The position numbers and the translations under genes were made by a program. A stretch of DNA of 40,257 nucleotides from Syntrophales bacterium (GTDB lineage: Bacteria; Desulfobacterota; Syntrophia; Syntrophales; UBA2210). Under the pieces are notes generated by a model. It did no database searches. It was not told where the DNA came from and was given only the letters and a program-made list of their open reading frames with translations. Where the stretch lies: positions 1 through 40,257 of the forward strand of contig JALNXD010000029.1 in assembly GCA_023230565.1 (NCBI GenBank), given 5' to 3'. Positions within the stretch are counted from its first letter, which is position 1. Every line of letters begins with the position of its first letter. Positions 33,980-40,257 of this stretch are shown here, piece after piece.

Positions 33980-34801
33980 ATGGATAGTGCACTCGTTAAA
34001 GTCCTTCATCTTAAGCATCATGCCGTGGCGCTTCTCTGGTCGGACAGCAAACCGGAGAACGGCGCAATGCAGTTTCAGAAAGGAAAGTGGGGTTGCGTCA
34101 TGTGGCTTGCCGCCCATGCGGCGAAAGGGAAGCACGCATTCTGCGACAAGGAAACCTTCGGATGTTTCGGCGGGGGAGTAGGTTTGGGATTCGGCAACCA
34201 GTACCTGAATTTTCCGGTAGGTATAAAGGGATTTTGTCACTTCTTGTCAGTTGGCAACATCGAACAGGAAGGTGGAGAAGATCTCGCTAATTCGGTAAGA
34301 CCTTTCATGCACACAGAGTCATTCGATAATTTCCTCCACGGAGAACGATACATCGAGACACCGGAAAAGGTTCAAAACTTTATAGATTCGCTTCCGATTA
34401 CTGAGATACCAAATAAATATGTTATTTTCAAACCTTTGAAAGACGTCGATCCGGAACGGGAACCGCCGGAAACGGTCATATTTTTCGCCAATCCCGATCA
34501 ACTTTCGGCACTTGTTGTGCTTGCAAACTACGGATACGGCGATAACCGGAATGTTATCATACCATATGCTGCAGGCTGCCAGACTATAGGCATATACCCG
34601 TATCAGGAAGCGCGATCAGAAAAACCTCGGGCTGTAGTAGGGCTCACTGATCTCTCCGCCCGAGTTTACATCCGCCGGCAACTTAAAGATAAAAATCTAA
34701 TGACGTTTTCAATGCCATGGAAACTTTTTAAAGAAATGGAAGCAAATGTACCCGGATCTTTCTTTGAAAGGCACAGCTGGAAAAGTCTCATGGAAGAATA
34801 A
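33980..34801 (+). CDS. DUF169 family protein
   Basis: A 273-residue soluble protein matching the DUF169 pattern. The N-terminal part, VALLWSDSKPENGAMQFQKG, leads into CVMWLAAHAAKGKHAFCDKE and a Gly/Phe-rich segment CFGGGVGLGFGNQYLNFPVG. Then FIDSLPITEIPNKYVIFKPL and PETVIFFANPDQLSALVVLA follow, and a conserved Cys in PYAAGCQTIGIYPY. The family is common in strict anaerobes; its function is not established. GAGGA lies nine bases upstream of the ATG. It precedes the acyl-CoA dehydrogenase/ETF genes on the same strand with a 118-base gap, so co-transcription is possible but not certain. Confidence 0.85.
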   Translation: MDSALVKVLHLKHHAVALLWSDSKPENGAMQFQKGKWGCVMWLAAHAAKGKHAFCDKETFGCFGGGVGLGFGNQYLNFPVGIKGFCHFLSVGNIEQEGGEDLANSVRPFMHTESFDNFLHGERYIETPEKVQNFIDSLPITEIPNKYVIFKPLKDVDPEREPPETVIFFANPDQLSALVVLANYGYGDNRNVIIPYAAGCQTIGIYPYQEARSEKPRAVVGLTDLSARVYIRRQLKDKNLMTFSMPWKLFKEMEANVPGSFFERHSWKSLMEE

Positions 34802-34814
34802 AATTTCCTGAAAT

Positions 34815-34843
34815 TTGCAATATCAGACATGTATATGTAAACT
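34815..34843 (+). promoter_or_regulatory. Weak sigma-70-like promoter before the acyl-CoA dehydrogenase gene
   Basis: TTGCAA (34815-34820) and TAAACT (34838-34843) with a 17-base spacer, four of six consensus matches each. It suggests a possible separate start for the dehydrogenase/ETF unit. Confidence 0.3.
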
Positions 34844-34919
34844 AAATCGCAGTTTTCCTTGAAAGAATGACACCCTCACGACTGAAGATGCAATTTTCAT
34901 CACGGCAAAGAGCATTTCT

Positions 34920-36068
34920 ATGAATACGCTGCTATCGGAGAAACACCGCGCTATCCGCAAAGCGGTCCGATCTTTCTGTGACCGGGAACTTACGCCAATC
35001 GCTGCGGCCATTGATCAGGAAGCCCGCTTCCCCTGGGAAGCTATCGAAATAATGGGTAAATTGGGTTATTTCGGTATTCAGGCGCCAACTGAACTTGGCG
35101 GTGCAGGCCTCGATTCGTTAAGCTATGTCGTTGCCGTCGAAGAAGTATCCCGCTCAAGCGGCGCCATAGGGCTTACGATTACTGTCCATAATAGCGTGGC
35201 GGTGCATCCTATTCTTTCTTTCGGCACGGAGGACCAGAAAAATCGCTGGATCCCTCCCCTCGCCAGAGGAGAAAAAATAGGCGCCTTTTGTCTTACTGAA
35301 CCGAATGCGGGCTCCGATGCATCTGCCATTGAAGCTACTGCGATCAGAAAGAACGACTGCTACATCACGAATGCAAACAAGGTGTTCGTATCAAACGGAG
35401 GAGTGGCGGATCTCTGTTTAATATTTGCAAGAACCGATCCGGGAGCGGGGAGAAAGGGCATCAGCGTCATTGTGGCAGAAAGAGGCACCCGAGGGTATTC
35501 TGTTGGAGAACCGGAAGATCTTTCGGGTATGCGTGCGAATCCGGTCTGCTCAATACGCCTTTATGACTGCAGAATTCCTCTGGAGAATCTATTGGGTAAG
35601 GAAGGCGCAGGGCTTCAAATAGCTTTAGAAACTCTCGATACGGGACGACTGGGAATCGCCGCCCAAGCCACGGGCATTTCTCAAGCTGCTCTGGAGGCTT
35701 CTTTTCGCTATGCCCGCGAGCGGCAACAGTTCGGAACATCAATCGGCTCACATCAGGCAGTTCAGGGCATGCTGGCAGATATGGCAACGATGGTAGATGC
35801 GGCCAGGCTTCTTGTCTATAGAGCGGCTATCCTGAGAGACGAGGGGAAGCCTTTTTCCAGAGAAGCTGCAATGGCAAAGCTTTATGCATCCGAAATCTCG
35901 ACCGCGGTAACGGACAGGGCCGTGCAAATTCATGGAGGTTACGGATATTCAAAGGCTTACGCAGTTGAGCGCTATTACCGGGATGCACGAGTCACCCGAA
36001 TTTATGAGGGAACATCGGAAATCCACCGGATGGTCATCGCCAAAGGTATACTCGAAGAATATCCGTAA
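34920..36068 (+). CDS. Acyl-CoA dehydrogenase (short-chain type)
   Basis: A 382-residue FAD enzyme that forms the alpha-beta double bond of an acyl-CoA and passes electrons to ETF. The catalytic Glu is Glu363 in RIYEGTSEIHRM, the position used by short- and medium-chain enzymes. FAD and substrate motifs are AFCLTEPNAGSDASA, GRLGIAAQATGISQAAL, RQQFGTSIGSHQAVQ and QIHGGYGYSKAYAVERYYRD. The nearest well-known relatives are butyryl-CoA dehydrogenases, but chain length cannot be read from the sequence. It stops 15 bases before etfB, so the two are surely co-transcribed. The ribosome site is weak (AAAGAG). Confidence 0.95.
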   Translation: MNTLLSEKHRAIRKAVRSFCDRELTPIAAAIDQEARFPWEAIEIMGKLGYFGIQAPTELGGAGLDSLSYVVAVEEVSRSSGAIGLTITVHNSVAVHPILSFGTEDQKNRWIPPLARGEKIGAFCLTEPNAGSDASAIEATAIRKNDCYITNANKVFVSNGGVADLCLIFARTDPGAGRKGISVIVAERGTRGYSVGEPEDLSGMRANPVCSIRLYDCRIPLENLLGKEGAGLQIALETLDTGRLGIAAQATGISQAALEASFRYARERQQFGTSIGSHQAVQGMLADMATMVDAARLLVYRAAILRDEGKPFSREAAMAKLYASEISTAVTDRAVQIHGGYGYSKAYAVERYYRDARVTRIYEGTSEIHRMVIAKGILEEYP

Positions 36069-36083
36069 CAGTAAGGGAGTGAC

Positions 36084-36854
36084 ATGTCATTTCATTGTAT
36101 CGCATGTATTAAAGCCGCTGCATTAAAAGCCCCGGCAAAGGGGATGAAGAAGAACTCAGATACCGCGCAAATGAACCCTTTCGACAGGATCGCCCTCGCG
36201 CTGGCCGTCAATGTCGCTCGCTCTTGCGGAGGAATGATAACGGCCCTTTCCATGGGGCCCGCTTCCTGCTCATTTGTCATTTACGAAGCTATGGCCATGG
36301 GCGCTGACAAAGGCATTCTTCTTAGCGACAGACGGTTTGCCGATTCGGACACACTCGCTACTTCAACAGCACTTGCTGCCGCGATCAAGAGGCTTGCCCC
36401 CTTTGATCTGGTGGTCTTCGGCGCCAGAACATCCGACAGCGATACCGGTCAGGTAGGTCCTCAGACAGCCGTTGCTCTTGATCTTCCGCTTGTTTCGGGA
36501 ACTTTTGACTTCGAATGGAAGAACAGCTTTTTTCTGGCACACAGAAAAATGGACGAATTCAGGGAAACCTACGAAGTAACGCTACCGGCGGCGTTCACTA
36601 TTCATCCGTCATCAATTACCCCCCCCGACATCGCATTAGAAAACATTGAAACAGCCTGGACAAAGAAGATTGCATTCTGGTCCCTTGAAGACCTGGAGCT
36701 TCGGGCGGATCAGGTCGGCCTTGAAGGATCTCCTACGCGGGTCATTTCACAGAAAATGGCCGCACGGAAGCGGCATTGCGAATTCATCGAAGGATCAGTG
36801 GAAGAACAGGCGGAAAAATTCGTCAGAAAAATAAAAGAGAAGGGAATAATTTAA
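36084..36854 (+). CDS. etfB: Electron transfer flavoprotein beta subunit
   Basis: A 256-residue protein. Family features are NPFDRIALALAVNVAR (31-46), TALSMGPASCSFVIYEAMAM, GADKGILLSDRRFADSDTLA, and the nucleotide-binding stretch GARTSDSDTGQVGP (113-126), which holds AMP or a second FAD. The C-terminal region includes TLPAAFTIHPSSITPPDIAL and VGLEGSPTRVISQKM. AAGGGAG precedes the ATG. It lies between the dehydrogenase and etfA. Whether this ETF bifurcates electrons cannot be decided by eye. Confidence 0.93.
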   Translation: MSFHCIACIKAAALKAPAKGMKKNSDTAQMNPFDRIALALAVNVARSCGGMITALSMGPASCSFVIYEAMAMGADKGILLSDRRFADSDTLATSTALAAAIKRLAPFDLVVFGARTSDSDTGQVGPQTAVALDLPLVSGTFDFEWKNSFFLAHRKMDEFRETYEVTLPAAFTIHPSSITPPDIALENIETAWTKKIAFWSLEDLELRADQVGLEGSPTRVISQKMAARKRHCEFIEGSVEEQAEKFVRKIKEKGII

Positions 36855-36901
36855 AAAAAACAGAATGTCGTCAAATATTTCTACCACTGATGAGGCGTAG
36901 T

Positions 36902-38506
36902 ATGGCAAGCCAAAAAGAGATCTGGTATTTCGCCGATATAAGAAACGAACGGCACTTCACCTCGACCTTGAAGGTCCTTATGATGGCACAAAAATTGTGC
37001 GATTCCGCTTCTGCGAAGACCTCAGCCGTCCTTGTCGGATCATCTCATATAAATAATTCTGCGGATTTCAAGGAAGCGGAGATTTCTCTTCAGGAAGCAG
37101 AGAAACGCCTGATAGACTGCGGATCTGATTTTGTGTATCTTTTCGAAGAAGCCCGGGAAATGAGAACGGATATGATTGTTCCGATCCTTTCTCACCTTGT
37201 CAATGTAAAGAAACCTCTTTTATTCCTTTTCCCCCTTTCAGATTTCGGCCGCGAACTTGCCGCCCGCACGGCCAGGCTATGCAACGCGGGACTCATTGCA
37301 GACTGCATGGATATTACCTTTACTGAAGGCAGATTTACTGCTTTATGCCCCTCCTGGGGAGGAGAAATGGTAAATTCAATCACCTACGCCGAAGGATTTC
37401 ATTCCACCGGCTTTGCAACAGTGCAGACGGGAGACAGAGAAATTTTAAAGAGTAAAGGAACACCGGGAATTACAATCCGGTTAAAATCGGCGGAACACGT
37501 CAGATCAGACGAAATAAGACTTATTTCGCGCTCGACCGAAACCGGATCGCAAAAGAAACTTGAAGATGCTGAAATCGTTGTGGCGGGAGGGGCCGGACTG
37601 GGAACAGCTTCCGGATTTGCGGCGGTTCGGGAACTTGCTGCCTCTTTGGGCGGTGAAGTGGGGGCTACGCGCCCTCCGGTATTGCTTCACTGGACAGATG
37701 AAGATCGGCTGATCGGTCAGACGGGAAAGACAGTTCACCCCCGTTTACTTATTTCCGCCGGCACTTCCGGGGCCATTCAGTACACAGCCGGAATTGCCGA
37801 GTCAGAGATTATTGCAGCGATTAACCGAGATCCCATGGCTCCGATATTTCAGACAGCCGATATAGGAATCGTAGCCGATGCTGCCGTCATTATGCCATTG
37901 ATCGCCTCAAAGGTAAAAAGTGCCATGCTGAGGGACCTTACGAATAAACTTCAAGAAAGAGAAAAACCCCTTTCCGAATCTTTTGGTTCAAAATTGGCTA
38001 AAATCCGTGAGGCTCACGGTTTTACTCTCGAATCGCTGGCGCAGGCAACCGGACAAAATCCGGAAACGATAGAACAATTTGAAAGAGATGAAACATCACC
38101 TTCAGTTGCGTTTCTTCTCCGGCTTTCCAAGACTCTCAAGATAGATCCTGACACCTTTCTGGCATCTCATGAAAAAAAGGCAATCAGAGAAAGACGTGCG
38201 CAGCAGTTTATCACCAGAACTCAGAATTACTCATACCAGACTCTCACGCCTGATGGGGAGCAGGAACATCTCCGGTCCTTCCTGATCACAATCGAACCAA
38301 GGCAGGCGCACAAACCCGTGGCATACAAACATGAAGGGGAGGAATTCATCTATGTGATGGAAGGAAAACTGGAACTGACTCTGGGCGGCAAGCCCCATCG
38401 ATTGACCCCCCATGAGTCCATACGCTTTAATTCCGAGATTCCCCACAAGCTGAAAAGTATTTCCGACGAACCTACCCGTTGCCTGGTGGTTTTGTATACG
38501 CCATAG
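36902..38506 (+). CDS. ETF alpha subunit fused to an XRE helix-turn-helix and a cupin domain
   Basis: A 534-residue protein; ordinary EtfA has about 310-345. Residues 1-345 are EtfA: N-terminal domain FADIRNERHFTSTLKVLMMA, then the FAD domain with VVAGGAGLGTASGF, VGATRPPVLLHWTDEDRLIG, QTGKTVHPRLLISAGTSGAI and AAINRDPMAPIFQTADIGIV. Residues 362-420 are an XRE-type HTH (KLAKIREAHGFTLESLAQAT then PETIEQFERDETSPSVAFLL). Residues 440-533 are a cupin (YKHEGEEFIYVMEGKLELTL ... SEIPHKLKSI), with His477 and His515 as likely metal or ligand residues. One uninterrupted frame joins all three. The start at 36902 has GAGG upstream; the frame is open further upstream but unlike EtfA there. Two usual FAD-contact residues differ (Ala231 for Arg, Tyr294 for His). 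It is probably an ETF that also senses or regulates. Confidence 0.92.
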   Translation: MASQKEIWYFADIRNERHFTSTLKVLMMAQKLCDSASAKTSAVLVGSSHINNSADFKEAEISLQEAEKRLIDCGSDFVYLFEEAREMRTDMIVPILSHLVNVKKPLLFLFPLSDFGRELAARTARLCNAGLIADCMDITFTEGRFTALCPSWGGEMVNSITYAEGFHSTGFATVQTGDREILKSKGTPGITIRLKSAEHVRSDEIRLISRSTETGSQKKLEDAEIVVAGGAGLGTASGFAAVRELAASLGGEVGATRPPVLLHWTDEDRLIGQTGKTVHPRLLISAGTSGAIQYTAGIAESEIIAAINRDPMAPIFQTADIGIVADAAVIMPLIASKVKSAMLRDLTNKLQEREKPLSESFGSKLAKIREAHGFTLESLAQATGQNPETIEQFERDETSPSVAFLLRLSKTLKIDPDTFLASHEKKAIRERRAQQFITRTQNYSYQTLTPDGEQEHLRSFLITIEPRQAHKPVAYKHEGEEFIYVMEGKLELTLGGKPHRLTPHESIRFNSEIPHKLKSISDEPTRCLVVLYTP

Positions 38507-38570
38507 TATTAATTGGGGACGGGTTCACATTTCCCGCCAGCGGGAAATGTGAACCCGTCCCCAATTAATA
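38507..38570. repeat. Perfect 31-bp-arm palindrome with 2-base centre
   Basis: Arms 38507-38537 and 38540-38570 are exact reverse complements. The outer part is TATTAATTGGGGACGGG and the inner part TTCACATTTCCCGC, around CA. It begins directly after the stop codon of the ETF alpha fusion gene and ends 11 bases before the stop of the convergent gene. It could end transcription from both sides, although its perfection also fits a REP-like or mobile palindrome. Confidence 0.9.
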
Positions 38571-38580
38571 CACAACATGT

Positions 38581-39093
38581 TTAAAGCTCAATTCTATATC
38601 GGCAGCAATTATCTCCTTTGACGAGCAATTTGCTGAATCCGTCTGTTTTGAATTGCGGATTGAGCTCATACGCAACACCCTTCACAAACTCACCTAACAG
38701 CACATCACAGATTTCAGGCTCCTTCGACCAGCTTTTTACCACCGGACAGGTTTTTATCTCTTTTTCTAATGCCCCTGCCGTATTTTCGACATAGCCATCC
38801 CAGAAATTTGCCATTGAATCGTCAATAAGATCGCAGATCTTTGACAGAGAAGAACAGTCTTTAAAGTCTTCTTTTGTGGTACCAGTCGCTCTCATTGATG
38901 ACAAGGCGCTCTGCCGGCCTATTCTAAAGTATTCTTCCTTCAATCGCTCAATGAATTTTTCTCCCCCTGTTTCCTTTCCGACACGGTAGAGAACCATCAT
39001 CTGATGAGCCAGCCCGTTTGTCCAGTTTTTATACCGTTTGCCCATTTCCCCCTGACTTACCGGATATTTCTCATATTCAGGAACTTCTTTCAT
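38581..39093 (-). CDS. Possible L-2-amino-thiazoline-4-carboxylate hydrolase family protein
   Basis: A 170-residue soluble protein. The C-terminal part reads KTCPVVKSWSKEPEICDVLL, then FVKGVAYELNPQF and LVKGDNCCRYRIEL. This resembles the ATC-hydrolase-like family, where a Cys-containing helix is followed by a GD-xC-x-F/Y ending. The N-terminal part is helical (MVLYRVGKETGGEKFIERLK). Many members of this family have no known reaction, so the name says little about function. AGGAGG precedes the ATG. It is convergent with the ETF fusion gene. Confidence 0.5.
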   Translation of the reverse strand: MKEVPEYEKYPVSQGEMGKRYKNWTNGLAHQMMVLYRVGKETGGEKFIERLKEEYFRIGRQSALSSMRATGTTKEDFKDCSSLSKICDLIDDSMANFWDGYVENTAGALEKEIKTCPVVKSWSKEPEICDVLLGEFVKGVAYELNPQFKTDGFSKLLVKGDNCCRYRIEL

Positions 39094-39198
39094 ATCACTT
39101 CCTCCTTTGATTGATTTAACACTACTATACTCATAAAACCGGTGCAGGCCGACGAATGACTTATATCAACATCTCCGAGGTTCGACTCAGTAATGCAT

Positions 39199-39768
39199 TC
39201 AAGATGACACCAAGATGAATTCAAGAACCTCATCCAGGGTTCCAAACAGTTCAAAACCGCAACCGGCATATTCCTTATTCCAGGGGAACAGCAGACCTGC
39301 TGCCGGTATTCCGTTTTTTACTGCCTTTTCAAGCGTCCGAGGCAGATCGTCTACAACAATGTCGGCTTCGGGAAATAGTATAGTCTTGTCATACGATAGA
39401 TGCAGTTCATCATAGGGAAGTCCATGCCGCACAAGCCACCGCTCGGTCGGTGCAGCCGTTTCAGGGGTACGATGGCTTGCAATAATTACCTGAAAACCAT
39501 TGTTTTTTAATGTAGTCAAAAATTTTTGTGCTTCCGGATATGGACGGTACTGCTCACTGTCCTGGTTATGATGGATCATATTGATAATGGCTATGAAATC
39601 CTCGAATGAACAGTATTGCTCCCATACATTAAAATTACACCACTGGTCCGGTGTTGAGCAATTACTGTTAAGTTTCTTCAGCTCAAGATAAAGGGCATCA
39701 CTGAACTGCCAGAGAGTATTGTCTATGTCAATAATCGCTTTTTTGCTCACAATCATTATCAACCGCAT
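39199..39768 (-). CDS. HAD-superfamily 5'(3')-nucleotidase-like protein
   Basis: A 189-residue HAD hydrolase. Motif I is KAIIDIDNTLWQF (nucleophile and acid/base Asp), motif II VIIASHRTPE, motif III the Lys in LSYDKTILFP, and motif IV DIVVDDLPRTLEKA. The layout, with a helical cap after motif I (WCNFNVWEQYCSFEDFIAII), resembles the NT5C-type deoxyribonucleotidases and related small phosphatases. The true substrate is unknown. The start is uncertain: ATG at 39766-39768, ATG at 39754-39756, or a GTG just after; no clear ribosome site is seen. It follows the transporter gene on the same strand with a 225-base gap. Confidence 0.75.
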   Translation of the reverse strand: MRLIMIVSKKAIIDIDNTLWQFSDALYLELKKLNSNCSTPDQWCNFNVWEQYCSFEDFIAIINMIHHNQDSEQYRPYPEAQKFLTTLKNNGFQVIIASHRTPETAAPTERWLVRHGLPYDELHLSYDKTILFPEADIVVDDLPRTLEKAVKNGIPAAGLLFPWNKEYAGCGFELFGTLDEVLEFILVSS

Positions 39769-39938
39769 GTAATTTGATCAAGGTTAGATTGACCATAAAA
39801 GATGCGTGCCGTCAAGGATTAATAACTGAAGCTCCAAAGCGATTCATTGATCATGATTTAAATTGCTTATGCCCGCTAAAATTTCTGTATGATTGGAAAT
39901 CGGTCCTTCCGAATTTTGCAGGATCCTAATTACCTGCG

Positions 39939-39986
39939 AGGCATTCCAGGAACGTACAAGGAATAGATGCCGCCCCTGGAATGCCT
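39939..39986 (-). terminator. Hairpin after the transporter gene, possible terminator
   Basis: Perfect 12-bp arms AGGCATTCCAGG (39939-39950) and CCTGGAATGCCT (39975-39986) with a 24-base loop. It begins eight bases after the stop codon of the partial transporter gene on the minus strand. No U-run follows, so termination is only a guess. The rest of the 39769-39993 gap shows nothing I can name. Confidence 0.45.
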
Positions 39987-39993
39987 CCAACAT

Positions 39994-40257
39994 TTAATTA
40001 CATCTTTCCAAATCTTCCGGAAGCGGGGGCAGACAATATTTCGCCGGAACTGTGGTAACTTTGCCGTATCCCGCACCCCCTCCGTACCATTTGCTCGGAT
40101 AGACAACTTCAGTTACAAATAAATCCCTTACAACCTGATGGTCGCACGCCCGCATTTTCACTACTCCGTTAATGGCCTTGTACTCATCATCTTCCCAGGT
40201 CGCAATAATTTTCTCAGCATCGGTACTGCTTGCCCTTTCAATGACATCATAAAGCCA
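39994..40257 (-). CDS. Branched-chain amino acid type ABC transporter substrate-binding protein (C-terminal part)
   Basis: The last 87 residues of a gene that continues beyond the right edge. It reads WLYDVIERASSTDAEKIIAT, then WEDDEYKAINGVVKMRACDH, then VVYPSKWYGGGAGYGKVTT and the end PPLPEDLERCN. The GxVxMRACDHQ pattern followed by a variable closing strand is typical of the C-terminus of LivJ/LivK-like periplasmic binding proteins. In the whole protein this domain binds the ligand and delivers it to the permease. The ligand is unknown. Confidence 0.7.
   Translation of the reverse strand, partial: WLYDVIERASSTDAEKIIATWEDDEYKAINGVVKMRACDHQVVRDLFVTEVVYPSKWYGGGAGYGKVTTVPAKYCLPPLPEDLERCN

Noticed and set aside
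36776..36901. Upstream extension of the ETF alpha fusion frame
   Set aside because: It overlaps etfB, encodes a basic stretch unlike EtfA, and the ATG at 36902 has a good ribosome site and typical EtfA start.
39094..39198. tRNA-like TTCGACTC segment in the gap between the ATC-hydrolase-like and HAD genes
   Set aside because: No acceptor or anticodon stem could be formed around it.

Overview
The window suggests a motile, Gram-negative, anaerobic bacterium, most likely of the Desulfobacterota/deltaproteobacterial type. This is an inference from three things: the flagellar gene order with sigma-54 control, a MotE-like gene between fliJ and fliK, and an acyl-CoA dehydrogenase/ETF cluster beside a DUF169 gene. 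No rRNA, tRNA, CRISPR array or insertion sequence was seen.

About 1-31.6 kb, minus strand: a nearly continuous flagellar cluster. In transcription order it holds a SPOR/TPR envelope protein, a soluble sensor kinase and a sigma-54 activator (FlrB/FlrC type), flgB-flgC-fliE-fliF-fliG-fliH-fliI-fliJ, a MotE-like gene, fliK-flgD-flgE, then motA, two motB-like genes, fliL-fliM-fliN-fliO-fliP-fliQ-fliR-flhB-flhA-flhF-flhG-fliA, and a divergent second FliL-like gene. This covers the rod base, MS ring, C ring, export gate, ATPase, hook, stator, and the placement and number control genes. Filament, distal rod, P/L ring and hook-junction genes are not in the window. Two strong -24/-12 elements, before flgB and before motA, suggest that the activator encoded just upstream switches on the cluster as two transcription units.

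About 31.9-33.5 kb, minus strand: pdxS-pdxT, the pyridoxal phosphate synthase, with its own sigma-70-like promoter. About 33.5-33.95 kb is a divergent intergenic region with a pair of dispersed repeats and a long imperfect hairpin.

About 33.98-38.5 kb, plus strand: a DUF169 gene, an acyl-CoA dehydrogenase, etfB, and an unusual etfA. The ETF alpha domain is fused in frame to an XRE-type helix-turn-helix and a cupin domain, which looks like a redox flavoprotein carrying its own regulator. This is the most striking item in the window. A perfect 31-bp-arm palindrome follows its stop codon. About 38.58-40.26 kb, minus strand: an ATC-hydrolase-like protein, a HAD-type 5'-nucleotidase-like protein, and the C-terminal end of an amino-acid-type ABC transporter binding protein.

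Other notable points: the first MotB-like protein has Ser where the ion-carrying Asp should be, and a family of about 50-bp palindromic repeats occurs, mostly as tandem pairs, at three transcription-unit boundaries.
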